Shown here one piece after another: positions 14,977-25,474 of a stretch of 64,000 nucleotides of DNA. The notes beneath the pieces are model-generated. The model saw nothing but the letters and a program-made list of their open reading frames with translations. It was not told the DNA's origin and searched no databases. The position numbers and the translations under genes were made by a program. Position 1 is the first letter of the stretch. Each line of letters opens with the position of its first letter. The DNA is from Atlantibacter hermannii (lineage in GTDB: Bacteria; Pseudomonadota; Gammaproteobacteria; Enterobacterales; Enterobacteriaceae), in assembly GCF_009907385.1 (NCBI RefSeq), contig NZ_JAAATR010000042.1, forward strand, positions 62,001-126,000, in the 5' to 3' direction.

Positions 14977-16658
14977 GGGGAATCCACCATCGGTAGTTGT
15001 AGGGTTATACGGGTAAAATGGTCCGGCTCGCAGCGAATGGTCATGGAACAGTCGTCCCCGAACCGGGCGCGCAGCCGTTTTTCCACCAGGCTCATCCCCA
15101 AACCGTTCGTCTGCGGTTTTGGTTGGTACAGCCCGGCGTTGTCTTCGATTTCCAGCACCAGCCGGTTGCCCTGCTGGCGAGCGCTAAGCTGGATTTTTCC
15201 GGTCTCCATCATCTGGGACGTGCCGTGTTTAATGGCGTTCTCAACGATGGGTTGCAGGGTAAACGCCGGTAAGCTGACGTGGGCCAGTTCAGACGGCAGC
15301 GTCAGGGTGACCTGTAAATGCGCCTGAAAGCGCGCCTTTTCGATTTGCAGATAGGCGTTAACATGCTCAATCTCGTCGGCAAGGGTGACGATCTCTGAGG
15401 GACGCTTAAGGTTTTTACGGAAAAAGGTCGACAGGTATTGCACCAGTTGCCCGGCCTGTTCGCTGTCGCGGCGGATCACCGCCATTAAGGTGTTCAGGGC
15501 GTTAAACAAGAAGTGCGGGTTCACCTGGGCGTGCAGCAGCTTGATTTCCGACTGGGTCAGCAGCGCTTTTTGCCGTTCATACTGGCCCGCCAGGATTTGC
15601 GCCGACAGCAATTGCGCAATGCCCTCCCCCAACGTGCGGTTGATGGAGCTGAACAGGCGATTTTTAGCTTCATAGAGTTTGATGGTGCCGATGACCCGAT
15701 GGTTCTCGCCGTACAGCGGGATCACCAGCGTTGACCCCAGCTTGCATTGCGGATGCAGCGAGCAGCGGTACGGCACTTCATTGCCGTCGGCATAGACCAC
15801 TTCGCCGGATTCAATCGCCCGCCAGGTACAGGACGAAGAAATGGGCCGCCCCGGTAAATGGTGGTCGTCGCCGATGCCGGTAAAGGCGAGCAGCTTTTCG
15901 CGATCGGTGATCGCCACCGCGCCGATATCCAGCTCTTTCCAGATAACGTCTGCCACCCTCGCGCTGTTCTCTTCATTAAATCCAAGTCGCAATATCCCCT
16001 CGGTAGACGCCGCCACCTTCAGCGCCGTGGCGGAAAACGCCGACGTGTATTTTTCAAACATCGCGCGCTTATCCAGCAGGATGCGCATAAACAGCGCCGC
16101 GCCCACGGTGTTGGTGACGATCATCGGCGCGGCGATGCTTTCCACCAGCTTCAGCGCATCCTGATAAGGCCGGGCGATCAGCAGAATAATCATCATCTGC
16201 ACCAGTTCGGCGATGAAGGTTACTGCCCCGGCGGTGAGTGGGCTAAACAGTTTATCGCTGCGGCCACGGCGGATTAACACGCTGTGCACCAGCCCGCCCA
16301 GCAGCCCTTCGACGATGGTGGATATCATGCAGCTCAGCGCGGTCATCCCGCCCATTGAGTAGCGGTGCAGACCGCCGGTCAGCCCTACCAGGCCGCCCAC
16401 CACCGGGCCGCCCAGTAAACCGCCCATCACCGCGCCGATCGCCCGGGTATTGGCGATGGAGTCTTCAATATGTAAACCGAAATAGGTGCCGAGAATGCAA
16501 AAAATCGAGAACGTGACGTAGCACAGCAGCTTATGCGGCAGACGCACGGTGACCTGCATCAACGGGATAAACAGCCGCGTTTTGCTCATCAGCCACGCGA
16601 TGACCAAAAACACGCACATTTGCTGGAGCAACAGCAACACCAGGTTAAACTCGTACAT
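14970..16658 (-). CDS. btsS: Sensor histidine kinase BtsS (YehU)
   Basis: 562 residues from [13 protein letters not shown], aligned with the E. coli start; the frame extends 16 codons further upstream without family support. The N-terminal 5TM-5TMR_LYT-type membrane region (~1-200) is followed by a GAF-like domain ([14 protein letters not shown], then [19 protein letters not shown]). A His-kinase domain of the LytS family follows, with [10 protein letters not shown] carrying the phospho-His and a C-terminal ATPase with [10 protein letters not shown] and [11 protein letters not shown]. It is a high-affinity pyruvate receptor in E. coli. It is co-transcribed with btsR. Confidence 0.94.
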   Translation of the reverse strand: MYEFNLVLLLLQQMCVFLVIAWLMSKTRLFIPLMQVTVRLPHKLLCYVTFSIFCILGTYFGLHIEDSIANTRAIGAVMGGLLGGPVVGGLVGLTGGLHRYSMGGMTALSCMISTIVEGLLGGLVHSVLIRRGRSDKLFSPLTAGAVTFIAELVQMMIILLIARPYQDALKLVESIAAPMIVTNTVGAALFMRILLDKRAMFEKYTSAFSATALKVAASTEGILRLGFNEENSARVADVIWKELDIGAVAITDREKLLAFTGIGDDHHLPGRPISSSCTWRAIESGEVVYADGNEVPYRCSLHPQCKLGSTLVIPLYGENHRVIGTIKLYEAKNRLFSSINRTLGEGIAQLLSAQILAGQYERQKALLTQSEIKLLHAQVNPHFLFNALNTLMAVIRRDSEQAGQLVQYLSTFFRKNLKRPSEIVTLADEIEHVNAYLQIEKARFQAHLQVTLTLPSELAHVSLPAFTLQPIVENAIKHGTSQMMETGKIQLSARQQGNRLVLEIEDNAGLYQPKPQTNGLGMSLVEKRLRARFGDDCSMTIRCEPDHFTRITLQLPMVDSPC

Positions 16659-16720
16659 ACTCCACACACCGGGCTTTCGATTGAAAGCGCGTAAGATACC
16701 CGGCACGAAAAAGACTTTCT

Positions 16721-17218
16721 ATGAAGATGCACAAAAAAGTGACGAATTCTGAATCAGACCAACAATCAAACCTGGTAATCCGCCCGTGGCAGGAGACCGA
16801 TCGGCCCTTTTTACGCACCCTGTATCTGCACGCCCGGCGCGACGCCTGGCCGTGGCTGGACGCCAGCCAGTGGCAACTGGAGGATTTTGACGCCGCGACG
16901 CTCGGCGAAACGATCTGGGTAGCGGAACAGGACGGGCATCGCGTTGGCTTCGCCTCGGTACTGGAGAACGACAACTTTTTGCATAACCTGTTTATCGATC
17001 CGCTGTATCAGGGATCTGGCGCGGGCAGCGCGCTGCTGCATAAGGCGCAGGAAAACTTCACCAGCACCGGGGCGCTAAAATGCCTGGTGAAAAATAAACC
17101 GGCGGTGGCGTTTTATCAGCGTCACGGTTGGGAGATTGAGTCGACGGGCGACAGCCCGGAAGGGGAATATTACTTAATGCACTGGAAGCAAAAAAAGGCA
17201 GACTCGCGTCTGCCTTAA
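16721..17218 (+). CDS. GNAT-family N-acetyltransferase
   Basis: 165 residues. VFRxxE-like strand region LVIRPWQETDRPFLRTLYLHARRD is followed by the acetyl-CoA pyrophosphate loop region LFIDPLYQGSGAGSALLHKA (residues ~90-109) and the C-terminal AFYQRHGWEIE. The substrate is unknown; the fold matches small-molecule or aminoglycoside-like acetyltransferases of the YjdJ/PhnO type. It is divergent from btsS and convergent with mrp. Its last codons lie inside the terminator hairpin of mrp. No clear Shine-Dalgarno precedes the ATG, so the start could be slightly downstream. Confidence 0.8.
   Translation: MKMHKKVTNSESDQQSNLVIRPWQETDRPFLRTLYLHARRDAWPWLDASQWQLEDFDAATLGETIWVAEQDGHRVGFASVLENDNFLHNLFIDPLYQGSGAGSALLHKAQENFTSTGALKCLVKNKPAVAFYQRHGWEIESTGDSPEGEYYLMHWKQKKADSRLP
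17195..17216 (-). terminator. mrp terminator inside the GNAT gene end
   Basis: AAGGCAGAC and GTCTGCCTT pair around TCGC. On the minus strand the hairpin is followed by a run of T, so it terminates mrp, although the DNA also encodes the last residues and stop of the convergent acetyltransferase. Confidence 0.7.
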
Positions 17219-17223
17219 AGGAT

Positions 17224-18333
17224 TTACACCGCGCGGAATGAAATCTCGCTCGGGATCACCTCGCCCTGCCAGTAGAGCTGCGCCGCAACGCGCCCTGCCA
17301 GTTGGCGGTAAATCTGGGTGAATTCGCTTTCCGGGCGGCTCACTACGGTCGGCTGGCCGCGATCGAGATCTTCGCGCAGCGTGATGTGCAGCGGCAACTG
17401 GCCGAGCAGCGAGGTATTGTATTGCGCAGCCAGTTTCTCCGCGCCGCCGGTGCCGAAAATCGGCTCGTGGTGGCCGCACTGGCTGCACACGTGCATGCTC
17501 ATGTTTTCCACAATGCCCAGCACCGGCACGTCCACTTTCTCGAACATCACGATGCCTTTTTTGGCGTCGATCAGCGCGATATCCTGCGGCGTGGTGACGA
17601 CCACTGCGCCGGTCACCGGCACGTTCTGCGCCAGCGTCAGCTGGATGTCGCCGGTGCCCGGCGGCATATCCAGTACCAGATAATCCAGTTCCGGCCATAA
17701 GGTTTCAGACAGCATCTGCATCAGCGCTTTGCTGGCCATCGGGCCGCGCCACACCATGGCGTTATCGTCGGTGACCAGATAGCCGATAGAGTTGCTGGCC
17801 AGCCCGTAAGCGACAATCGGCGCCATATGGGTGCCGTCCGGCGAGGTCGGGCGCTCGTGTTCAGTGCCCAGCATGGTCGGGATTGACGGGCCGTAGATGT
17901 CGGCATCCAGAATGCCCACTTTCGCCCCTTCGGCGGCGAGCGCCAGCGCCAGGTTGACCGAGGTGGAGGACTTGCCCACCCCGCCCTTGCCGGAGCTGAC
18001 GGCAATGATATTTTTCACGCCGTTGATGCCCGCCTGATTTTTCACGCGCTTCAGGGTGGCGATCTGGTGAGTCAGTTTCCAGTCGATGGCTTTCGCGCCG
18101 GTAAGGCGCAGCAGATCCGCGCTGGCGCTCTCTTTCAGCTCCTCGAACGCGCTCTGCCAGGCAAACGGCATTTGCAGTTCGATATGGATGACGTCATCCA
18201 TCCACGCCACGTGGTGCAACGCCTTCAGGGCGGTGAGGTTATGTTTCAGGGTGGGGTGCTGGAAATTCGCCAGTGTCCCGGCAACGATGGCTCGCAAAGC
18301 TTCCGGAGATTTGGCCTGGGATTGAGGACTCAT
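17224..18333 (-). CDS. mrp: Iron-sulfur cluster carrier Mrp (ApbC)
   Basis: 369 residues, same as E. coli. An N-terminal DUF59/FeS-assembly domain (~1-95) precedes a ParA/NBP35-type P-loop ATPase with deviant Walker [11 protein letters not shown] (114-123), an aspartate-rich [10 protein letters not shown] switch and [10 protein letters not shown]. The CSQC motif in the C-terminal third supplies the dimer-bridging cysteines that hold a labile 4Fe-4S cluster. It delivers Fe-S clusters to apo-proteins in the cytoplasm. It is divergent from metG with a 155-bp gap, as in E. coli. Confidence 0.96.
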   Translation of the reverse strand: MSPQSQAKSPEALRAIVAGTLANFQHPTLKHNLTALKALHHVAWMDDVIHIELQMPFAWQSAFEELKESASADLLRLTGAKAIDWKLTHQIATLKRVKNQAGINGVKNIIAVSSGKGGVGKSSTSVNLALALAAEGAKVGILDADIYGPSIPTMLGTEHERPTSPDGTHMAPIVAYGLASNSIGYLVTDDNAMVWRGPMASKALMQMLSETLWPELDYLVLDMPPGTGDIQLTLAQNVPVTGAVVVTTPQDIALIDAKKGIVMFEKVDVPVLGIVENMSMHVCSQCGHHEPIFGTGGAEKLAAQYNTSLLGQLPLHITLREDLDRGQPTVVSRPESEFTQIYRQLAGRVAAQLYWQGEVIPSEISFRAV

Positions 18334-18488
18334 CCCGACTCCTTTGTAATTGTGTTTTGATAAGGGTTCGAAGCGTTAAGCATACCAAAAAGGGAATAAT
18401 TCCCCCAGCCTTCGCTTTTGGGTTACCAAATAATTACCCATTTGGTAATATCGAACCCCCTTTTTACCTGGAAGAAGTAATTCTCACT

Positions 18489-20519
18489 ATGACTCAAGTC
18501 GCGAAAAAAATACTGGTAACCTGTGCCCTTCCCTATGCGAATGGCTCGATCCACCTCGGCCACATGCTGGAGCATATCCAGGCTGATGTCTGGGTTCGTT
18601 ACCAGCGAATGCGCGGCCACAACGTCAACTTCATCTGCGCCGACGATGCCCACGGCACGCCGATTATGCTCAAAGCACAACAGCTTGGCATCACGCCGGA
18701 GCAGATGATTGGCGAGATGAGTCAGGAACATCAGAGCGATTTTGCTGGCTTCAACATCAGCTACGATAATTATCACTCCACGCACAGCGACGAAAACCGC
18801 GAGCTGTCGGAGCTGATCTATACCCGTCTGAAAGAGAACGGCTTCATTAAGAACCGCACCATTTCCCAGCTGTACGATCCGGAAAAAGGCATGTTCCTGC
18901 CGGACCGTTTTGTAAAAGGCACCTGCCCGAAATGCAAATCTCCGGATCAATACGGTGATAACTGCGAAGTGTGCGGCGCGACCTACAGCCCGACCGAGCT
19001 GATCGAGCCGAAGTCGGTGGTTTCCGGCGCAACGCCGGTGATGCGTGAATCCGAGCACTTCTTCTTTGACCTGCCGTCGTTCAGCGAAATGCTGCAAGCC
19101 TGGACCCGCAGCGGCGCGCTGCAGGAGCAGGTGGCGAACAAAATGCAGGAGTGGTTTGAATCCGGCCTGCAACAGTGGGATATCTCCCGCGATGCGCCGT
19201 ATTTCGGCTTTGAGATCCCCAACGCGCCGGGCAAATACTTTTATGTCTGGCTGGACGCGCCGATCGGCTACATGGGCTCGTTCAAAAACCTGTGTGACAA
19301 GCGCAGCGACCTGAACTTTGACGACTGGTGGAAAAAAGACTCTGACGCCGAGCTGTATCACTTCATCGGTAAAGACATCGTTTACTTCCACAGCCTGTTC
19401 TGGCCGGCGATGCTGGAAGGCAGCGGCTACCGCAAGCCGACCAATCTGTTCGTCCACGGCTATGTGACGGTGAACGGCGCGAAGATGTCTAAATCACGCG
19501 GCACCTTTATCAAGGCCAGCACCTGGCTGAACCATTTCGACGCCGACAGCCTGCGCTATTACTACGCCGCCAAGCTCTCTTCGCGCATTGATGATATCGA
19601 CCTGAACCTGGAGGATTTCGTCCAGCGCGTGAATGCCGACATCGTCAACAAAGTGGTGAACCTGGCGTCCCGCAACGCGGGCTTTATCGCCAAACGCTTC
19701 GACGGCGTGCTGGCGGCTGAGCTGGCCGATCCGGCGCTGTACAAAACCTTTACCGACGCGGCGCAAAGCATCGGCGAAGCCTGGGAAAGCCGTGAGTTCG
19801 GCAAAGCCGTGCGCGAAATCATGGCGATGGCCGACGTAGCCAACCGCTACGTAGACGAGCAGGCTCCGTGGGTGGTGGCGAAACAGGAAGGCCGCGATGC
19901 CGACCTGCAGGCGATTTGCTCGATGGGTATTAACCTGTTCCGCGTGCTGATGACCTGGCTGAAGCCGGTATTGCCGCAGCTGAGCGAGCGCGCCGAAGCC
20001 TTCCTGAACGCCGAGCTGACCTGGGACGCTATCCAGCAGCCGCTGCTCGGCCATAAGGTGAATACCTTCAAAGCGCTGTACAACCGCATCGAAATGAAAC
20101 AGGTTGACGCGCTGGTGGAAGCATCGAAAGAAGAAGTGAAAGCAGCCGCCGCGCCCGCGACCGGCGAACTGGCGGATAACCCTATTCAGGAAACCATCAG
20201 CTTCGATGATTTCGCCAAAGTCGATTTGCGCGTGGCGCTGATTGAAAACGCGGAGTTCGTCGACGGCTCTGACAAGCTGCTGCGCCTGACGCTGGATCTG
20301 GACGGCGAGAAACGTAACGTGTTCTCCGGCATCCGCTCCGCGTATCCGGATCCGCAGGTGCTGATTGGCCGCCTGACCGTGATGGTCGCCAACCTGGCGC
20401 CGCGCAAAATGCGCTTTGGCGTCTCTGAAGGCATGGTGATGGCGGCGGGTCCTGGCGGGAAAGATATCTTCCTGTTAAGCCCTGACGAGGGCGCTAAGCC
20501 GGGCCAACAGGTTAAATAA
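18489..20519 (+). CDS. metG: Methionyl-tRNA synthetase
   Basis: 676 residues from [19 protein letters not shown]; the longer in-frame extension upstream covers the divergent promoter and is rejected. Class I synthetase features are the HIGH-like HLGH at 22-25, zinc-binding CPKCKS and CEVCGA in the connective peptide, KMSKSRG (KMSKS loop, about residue 333), an anticodon-binding helical domain, and a C-terminal EMAP/Trbp111-like tRNA-binding domain (~575-676) that drives dimerisation. It charges tRNA-Met. A strong terminator follows. Confidence 0.97.
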   Translation: MTQVAKKILVTCALPYANGSIHLGHMLEHIQADVWVRYQRMRGHNVNFICADDAHGTPIMLKAQQLGITPEQMIGEMSQEHQSDFAGFNISYDNYHSTHSDENRELSELIYTRLKENGFIKNRTISQLYDPEKGMFLPDRFVKGTCPKCKSPDQYGDNCEVCGATYSPTELIEPKSVVSGATPVMRESEHFFFDLPSFSEMLQAWTRSGALQEQVANKMQEWFESGLQQWDISRDAPYFGFEIPNAPGKYFYVWLDAPIGYMGSFKNLCDKRSDLNFDDWWKKDSDAELYHFIGKDIVYFHSLFWPAMLEGSGYRKPTNLFVHGYVTVNGAKMSKSRGTFIKASTWLNHFDADSLRYYYAAKLSSRIDDIDLNLEDFVQRVNADIVNKVVNLASRNAGFIAKRFDGVLAAELADPALYKTFTDAAQSIGEAWESREFGKAVREIMAMADVANRYVDEQAPWVVAKQEGRDADLQAICSMGINLFRVLMTWLKPVLPQLSERAEAFLNAELTWDAIQQPLLGHKVNTFKALYNRIEMKQVDALVEASKEEVKAAAAPATGELADNPIQETISFDDFAKVDLRVALIENAEFVDGSDKLLRLTLDLDGEKRNVFSGIRSAYPDPQVLIGRLTVMVANLAPRKMRFGVSEGMVMAAGPGGKDIFLLSPDEGAKPGQQVK

Positions 20520-20524
20520 TTTTA

Positions 20525-20551
20525 ATGCCCTCCTCGCGAGGGCATTTTTTT
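20525..20551 (+). terminator. metG terminator
   Basis: ATGCCCTC and GAGGGCAT pair around CTCGC and are followed by seven T residues. Confidence 0.9.
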
Positions 20552-20681
20552 AGCCGTGCATTTACGTTTGGGTCAATCCGCCTTTCGAATATATGTCTAA
20601 AAATACACAATACATTTTGCCTGGTTAGCCTGCTACCGACTACAGTTAAGTGGGGATTTTTACGCTCATAGTGAGGGTGGT

Positions 20682-21425
20682 ATGGCGCTTTACACCATCG
20701 GTGAGGTGGCGGAGTTGTGTGATATTAACCCTGTCACACTCAGGGCATGGCAGCGGCGATATGGGCTGGTTAAGCCGCAACGCACCGATGGCGGGCACCG
20801 CTTATTCAACGAATCTGACATCGACCGGATCCGCGAGATCAAACAGTGGATCGATAACGGCGTTCAGGTTAGCAAAGTGAAATCGCTGCTACTGACGGAC
20901 GCGCAGGATCCGGGCTCCCAGTGGTATCAAATGCAAGAGACGCTATTGCGCCTGCTGCGCGCCGGGAATATCAACCGGGTACGTAACTGGGTCAGCGAAA
21001 CCGGACGCGACTACCCCGCCCAAACCCTGGTCGATAAGCTGTTTATCCCCCTTCGCCATCGCCTGCAAAGCCAGCAGGCCGCCCTGGCGATACTCCTGAG
21101 CATCCTTGATGGCGTCCTGATCAACTACATCGCCCTGTGCCTGTCGTCGGCGCGCAAAAAAAGCGGCAAAGACGCGCTGGTGATCGGCTGGAATATTACC
21201 GACACCACGCGCCTGTGGCTGGCGGGCTGGAGCGCCACTCAACGGGGCTGGCGGGTGAGCATTCTGGCGCATCCGGTGGCGCAGCTGCGGCCGGAAATTT
21301 TCGAGGGCCAGACGTTGCTGGTGTGGTGCGGCGATAATCCGACCTCTCAACAGCGTAGCCAACTGGCGCAGTGGCGCACGGAAGGCCGGGCCATCATCGA
21401 CTTAAACGCGCCGGAAGCGCTGTAA
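20682..21425 (+). CDS. mlrA: MerR-like regulator MlrA
   Basis: 247 residues. The N-terminal MerR helix-turn-helix is clear: LYTIGEVAELCDINPVTLRAWQRRYGLVKPQRTDGGHRLF. The C-terminal ~170 residues resemble the B12-binding-like domain of the family without an obvious cobalamin DxHxxG motif. In E. coli MlrA activates csgD, and hence curli and cellulose, under RpoS. It lies before yohO and the osmU operon as in E. coli. The 130-bp gap after metG holds its promoter region. Confidence 0.9.
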   Translation: MALYTIGEVAELCDINPVTLRAWQRRYGLVKPQRTDGGHRLFNESDIDRIREIKQWIDNGVQVSKVKSLLLTDAQDPGSQWYQMQETLLRLLRAGNINRVRNWVSETGRDYPAQTLVDKLFIPLRHRLQSQQAALAILLSILDGVLINYIALCLSSARKKSGKDALVIGWNITDTTRLWLAGWSATQRGWRVSILAHPVAQLRPEIFEGQTLLVWCGDNPTSQQRSQLAQWRTEGRAIIDLNAPEAL

Positions 21426-21502
21426 ACGACGTAACAAAAATAACAAAGGTGCAACCTGAGCGCAGACGGGTATAATCGTCGGGTTAACCCAAGGAGCAGT
21501 CC

Positions 21503-21613
21503 ATGAAATTAACCAGAATAGCGATCGTTACCGGCATGTTACTGATGGCGATTGGCGGGATCGGCGGCGTGATGCTGGCTGGCTACACCGTTATCCTGCA
21601 TGCCGGGTCATAA
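21503..21613 (+). CDS. yohO: Small membrane protein YohO
   Basis: A 36-codon gene beginning [14 protein letters not shown] with AAGGAG 8 nt upstream of the ATG. The hydrophobic stretch and the conserved tail [17 protein letters not shown] match E. coli YohO, a 35-residue single-span protein of unknown function. Its last 23 bp overlap the 3' end of the convergent yehW gene. It sits between mlrA and yehW exactly as in E. coli. Confidence 0.88.
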   Translation: MKLTRIAIVTGMLLMAIGGIGGVMLAGYTVILHAGS

Positions 21614-22322
21614 TCTGCTGTAAACGCTCGAAGGCGCGGTCGACGATAATCGCCGCCAGCGCCACCAGAATCGCCCCCTGAATCACATATGCGGTGTTAA
21701 AGCCGCTCAGGCCGATGATCACCGGCGTGCCGAGGGTGTTTGCGCCCACCGTCGAGGCGATAGCCGCCGTGCCGATATTGATAATCACCGAGGTGCGCAC
21801 GCCCGCGAGGATCACCGGCGCGGCCAGCGGCATCTCCACTTTCCATAAGGTCTGCCAGCCGCTCATCCCCACGCCGCGCGCCACCTCTTTAACGCTGCCC
21901 GGCACCGCGCCAATGCCCGCCAGCGTGCCCTGTAGCACCGGCAGCCAGCCGTACAAAATCAGCGCGATGATCGCGGGCTCTTTGCCGAAGCCAATCGCCG
22001 GCACCGCCACCGCCAGCACCGCTACCGGGGGAAACGTCTGGCCCACCGCCGCGATGGTTTCCACCAGCGCGCGGAACTCCAGCCCGAACGGGCGCGTCAC
22101 CACAATCCCTAACCCGATGCCGAGCACGATGGCGACCAGGCTCGAAACGCCCACCAGATAAAAATGCGCTACGGTCAGCGCCCAGAAACTCTCCTGCTGA
22201 TACAGCGGGCGCGGCAGTTGCGGAAATAACCAGCTGAACAATCCCGCGCTATAAGGCAGGCCCACCAGCAGCGCGGCATAGAGCAGGATCAGCCACAGCA
22301 GAGGATCACGAAGCAGACGCAC
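21591..22322 (-). CDS. yehW: Osmoprotectant ABC transporter permease YehW
   Basis: 243 residues with five to six transmembrane segments and the EAA loop of binding-protein-dependent permeases ([28 protein letters not shown]). It is the last gene of yehZYXW (osmU), an importer of glycine betaine or related osmolytes under osmotic or stationary-phase stress. It overlaps yehX by 17 bp. The 3' end overlaps yohO. Confidence 0.92.
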   Translation of the reverse strand: MRLLRDPLLWLILLYAALLVGLPYSAGLFSWLFPQLPRPLYQQESFWALTVAHFYLVGVSSLVAIVLGIGLGIVVTRPFGLEFRALVETIAAVGQTFPPVAVLAVAVPAIGFGKEPAIIALILYGWLPVLQGTLAGIGAVPGSVKEVARGVGMSGWQTLWKVEMPLAAPVILAGVRTSVIINIGTAAIASTVGANTLGTPVIIGLSGFNTAYVIQGAILVALAAIIVDRAFERLQQIMTRHAG

Positions 22323-23247
22323 GATCGCCCTCCAGCAGAGTATGAAAGCGGATCACGCCGCACGGGTTGCCCTGTTCATCCACCACCGGCAGCTCGTCGC
22401 AGCGCCGCTCCACGAACAGCGACAGCGCTTCGCGCAACGTGGTATCGCGAGTAACCGGCACGCCTTCGCAATGCCCCGCCGTGAGGTAATCTCTCACCTG
22501 GCGCATTGACAGCAGCCGCACGCCCAGCTCGCTGCGGCCAAAGAAATCGCGCACAAACGCGTTTTCCGGCTGGCTGAGCAGAGCCAGCGGCGCGCCCTGC
22601 TGCACCACTTTGCCGCCATCCATCACCACCAGATGATCCGCGAGGCGCAGCGCCTCATCCACGTCATGAGTGACCAGAACGATGGTGCGCCCCTGGAGTT
22701 GATGAATGCGCATCATCTCCTGCTGCAACGCCTCGCGGGTCACCGGATCGAGCGCGCCAAAGGGTTCATCCATCAGCAGCACTTCCGGATCTGCCGCCAG
22801 CGCCCGCGCCACGCCGACCCGCTGCTGCTGGCCGCCGGAAAGCTGATGCGGATAGCGGCGGCGAAACTGCGCCGGATCCAGCCCAAGCAGCGCCAGCAGT
22901 TCATCCACCCGCTGGTTGATCCGCGCCTTCGGCCACTTCAGCAGTTGCGGAACGGTGGCGATGTTCTGCGCCACGTCCCAGTGCGGGAACAGCCCGATAG
23001 ACTGAATCGCGTAGCCCATACGCCGCCGTAAATCCTGCGGCGAAAAGTTGCGGATCTCTTCTCCGGCAAAGCGGATGCGCCCTTCGTCGTGCTCCACCAG
23101 CCGGTTGATCATTTTTAAGGTGGTGGATTTCCCGGAGCCGGAGGTGCCGATCAAGACTGAAAACGCGCCCTTGCGGAAGTTCAGATTGAGATCTTCTACC
23201 GCGGCGCGTCCCTGGTAATATTTGGTCACGCCATCAAATTCGATCAT
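22306..23247 (-). CDS. yehX: Osmoprotectant ABC transporter ATP-binding protein YehX
   Basis: 313 residues from [13 protein letters not shown], aligning with the E. coli start; eight extra upstream codons are not supported. Walker [10 protein letters not shown] (~36-44), signature LSGGQQQR, Walker B VLLMDEPF and the H-loop LVTHDVDE are all present. A C-terminal CBS-like segment ([26 protein letters not shown]) may sense ionic strength as in OpuA-type importers. It overlaps yehY by 14 bp and yehW by 17 bp. Confidence 0.93.
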   Translation of the reverse strand: MIEFDGVTKYYQGRAAVEDLNLNFRKGAFSVLIGTSGSGKSTTLKMINRLVEHDEGRIRFAGEEIRNFSPQDLRRRMGYAIQSIGLFPHWDVAQNIATVPQLLKWPKARINQRVDELLALLGLDPAQFRRRYPHQLSGGQQQRVGVARALAADPEVLLMDEPFGALDPVTREALQQEMMRIHQLQGRTIVLVTHDVDEALRLADHLVVMDGGKVVQQGAPLALLSQPENAFVRDFFGRSELGVRLLSMRQVRDYLTAGHCEGVPVTRDTTLREALSLFVERRCDELPVVDEQGNPCGVIRFHTLLEGDRASAS

Positions 23248-24397
23248 GTCGTTGCGCCTCCAGCGCCGCAATCAGCAGGTTAAACAGTCCATCCACCGCT
23301 ACCGCCATGGCGATCACCGGTATGACGCCCAGCAGCACCAGATCCAGCGCGCTGCTCAGCAGCCCCTGAAACACCAGCGCGCCGAAGCCGCCTGCGCCAA
23401 TCAGCGCGGCAATCACCGCCATGCCGACGGTCTGCACCGCCACCACCTTCAGGCTGCGTAACAGCACCGGCAGCGCCAGCGGCACTTCAGCTTTGAAGAA
23501 GCGCTGGCGATCGGTCATGCCCATGCCACGCGCGCTTTCCAGCACGTTTTCCGGCACCTGGCCGAGGCCCGCCACCACGCCGCGCACCAGCGGCAACAGC
23601 GCATAAAGCACCAACGCGATCAGCGCCGGTGCCATCCCGATGCCGGAAACGCCTAATCGCCCCAGCCAGGGAAACAGCGCCGCCAGCGCGGCAAGCGGCG
23701 CGATCAGCAACCCGAACAGGGCAATCGACGGTACGGTCTGAATGACGTTAAGGACGGAAAAGACCGCAGGCTGCGAACGGGCATACCGGTGGCACAGCAA
23801 GCCCAGCGGGATGCCGATGGCCAGGGCGATGCTCAGCGTCGCCAGCAGCAGCGTCAGATGCTGACTGAACGCGTCGTTAAACACGTCCTGGCGATTGGCG
23901 TATTCTTTTAGCAGCGAGATATCGTTGAAGTAACCGGTCAGCAACAGCCACAACGGCACGATCCACAGCTGCGCCAGCAGCAGCCAGCGCCACAGCGGCT
24001 TTTGCGTGAGGCGGCTGATGGTATCGCTCATCAACAGCAGCGCCAGCGCCGCCATCAGCCAGGCTCCGCTACCCGGCGAGGTGCGCGCCAGCGGACTGCC
24101 CTGCTGGGCCAGGTGGGTCGCGGCATAGCCCACCAGCAGCAACAGCGCGATAAACAGCCCTTCCGCGCTGACCAGGCCGGCAATGCGCGCCGCGCGTCCG
24201 GGTAACCATGACAGCACAACCAGCAGTAGCGCAGCGGCCAGCAGCCCATACAGCGCCAGCGGGGAGAGCGCCGACACGCTCATCGGCGAGCCTGAAACCA
24301 GACGGTTAGGCGCGTAGTTAATAAACGGCAGCAGGAGCGCTGCCGCCAGCAAGATTGCCAGCAGCAGCATCACCCGGTTATGACAGCGTATTGTCAA
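23234..24397 (-). CDS. yehY: Osmoprotectant ABC transporter permease YehY
   Basis: 387 residues. About ten hydrophobic segments are visible, an N-terminal extension of four to five spans and a permease core with the EAA loop [27 protein letters not shown]. It pairs with YehW to form the membrane channel of the OsmU importer. It lies between the binding protein gene (25 bp gap) and yehX (14 bp overlap). Confidence 0.92.
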   Translation of the reverse strand: MTIRCHNRVMLLLAILLAAALLLPFINYAPNRLVSGSPMSVSALSPLALYGLLAAALLLVVLSWLPGRAARIAGLVSAEGLFIALLLLVGYAATHLAQQGSPLARTSPGSGAWLMAALALLLMSDTISRLTQKPLWRWLLLAQLWIVPLWLLLTGYFNDISLLKEYANRQDVFNDAFSQHLTLLLATLSIALAIGIPLGLLCHRYARSQPAVFSVLNVIQTVPSIALFGLLIAPLAALAALFPWLGRLGVSGIGMAPALIALVLYALLPLVRGVVAGLGQVPENVLESARGMGMTDRQRFFKAEVPLALPVLLRSLKVVAVQTVGMAVIAALIGAGGFGALVFQGLLSSALDLVLLGVIPVIAMAVAVDGLFNLLIAALEAQRHDRI

Positions 24398-24421
24398 AAG
24401 ACATCCCTTTTCCAGGCGTGA

Positions 24422-25330
24422 TTACTTCACAAATCCTTTTTGCTTCAGATAATCGGCAGCGACCTTTTTCGCATCCAGACCTTCGACGGCAATAGAGGCA
24501 TTCAGCTGCTGAAGGGTTTTCTCATCCAGCGAGGCGAATACCGGGTCAAGCCACTCGCCCATCTGCGGGTACGCTTTCAGCACGGCGTCACGCACCACCG
24601 GAGCAGGCGCATACACCGGCTGTACGCCTTTCGGGTCGGTCAGGGTTTGCAGGCCCAGCGCGGCGACCGGGCCATCGGTGCCATAGGCCATGGCGGCATT
24701 CACGCCGGAGGTTTGCTGCGCAGCGGCTTTGATCGTCACGGCGGTATCGCCCCCCGCCAGCGACAGCAGTTGCGGCTGGTTGAGTTTAAAATCGTAGGCT
24801 TTTTCAAACGCGGGCAGCGCGTCCGGGCGCTCAATAAATTCCGCCGAGGCGGCCAGTTTGAACTCGCCTTTTTCTTTCAGATAGCGGCTGAGATCCGCCA
24901 GCGAGGTGAGTTTGTTCTTTTCAGCCAGATCCTTACGCACGGCGATAGTCCAGGTATTGTTCGCCGAAGCAGGCGCCAGCCAGGTCAGTTTATTTTGCTC
25001 AGCATCGAGCTTTTTGACTTTCTCATAGCCCGCTTTGGCGTTTTTCCATGCGGGATCGTTTTCATCTTTAAAGAAAAACGCGCCGTTGCCGGTGTATTCC
25101 GGGTAGATATCCAGCTCGCCGGAGGTAATCGCGGCGCGTACCACCGGCGTGGTGCCGAGCTGCACTTTATTCACGGTTTTGACGCCGTGGCTTTCCAGCA
25201 CCTGAATAATGATATTGCCCAACAGCGCGCCTTCGGTGTCGATTTTTGAACCGACTTTTACCGGGTCCGCCGCCTGAGCCCCTGCCGCCAACAAAAGTAA
25301 GCCTGCCGCACTCCAGATTTTCGTTTTCAT
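24422..25330 (-). CDS. osmF: Periplasmic osmoprotectant-binding protein OsmF (YehZ)
   Basis: 302 residues with a Sec signal peptide ending near LLLAAGAQAA-DP (cleavage ~20-21). The mature part is an OpuAC/ProX-like substrate-binding domain: KVGSKIDTEGALLGNIIIQVLES and LDIYPEYTGNGAFF are typical. It is the first gene of yehZYXW. Expression in E. coli is RpoS-dependent and osmotically induced; the promoter cannot be read confidently here. Confidence 0.92.
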   Translation of the reverse strand: MKTKIWSAAGLLLLAAGAQAADPVKVGSKIDTEGALLGNIIIQVLESHGVKTVNKVQLGTTPVVRAAITSGELDIYPEYTGNGAFFFKDENDPAWKNAKAGYEKVKKLDAEQNKLTWLAPASANNTWTIAVRKDLAEKNKLTSLADLSRYLKEKGEFKLAASAEFIERPDALPAFEKAYDFKLNQPQLLSLAGGDTAVTIKAAAQQTSGVNAAMAYGTDGPVAALGLQTLTDPKGVQPVYAPAPVVRDAVLKAYPQMGEWLDPVFASLDEKTLQQLNASIAVEGLDAKKVAADYLKQKGFVK

Positions 25331-25438
25331 TGATTTTCCTCATCACACCCAAACGCGGGGTTCAAGGGAAAAGCGTAGTTGAGAATCAGACGCTGCGCAT
25401 TATGGATGGAGGATTAACCGGAGCGTGACGGAAATAAA

Positions 25439-25460
25439 AAAGGCCGGTTGCCCGGCCTTT
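25439..25460. terminator. bglX terminator
   Basis: AAAGGCCGG and CCGGCCTTT around TTGC, followed on the minus strand by a T-rich run. Confidence 0.85.
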
Positions 25461-25474
25461 CAGGTGATGAATAA

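Noticed and set aside
18273-18488. N-terminal extension of metG by 72 codons
   Set aside because: It would overlap mrp and the divergent promoter; MetG starts at [19 protein letters not shown].
18423-19457. 344-codon open frame antisense to metG
   Set aside because: Covers the metG promoter and catalytic domain on the opposite strand; a shadow frame.
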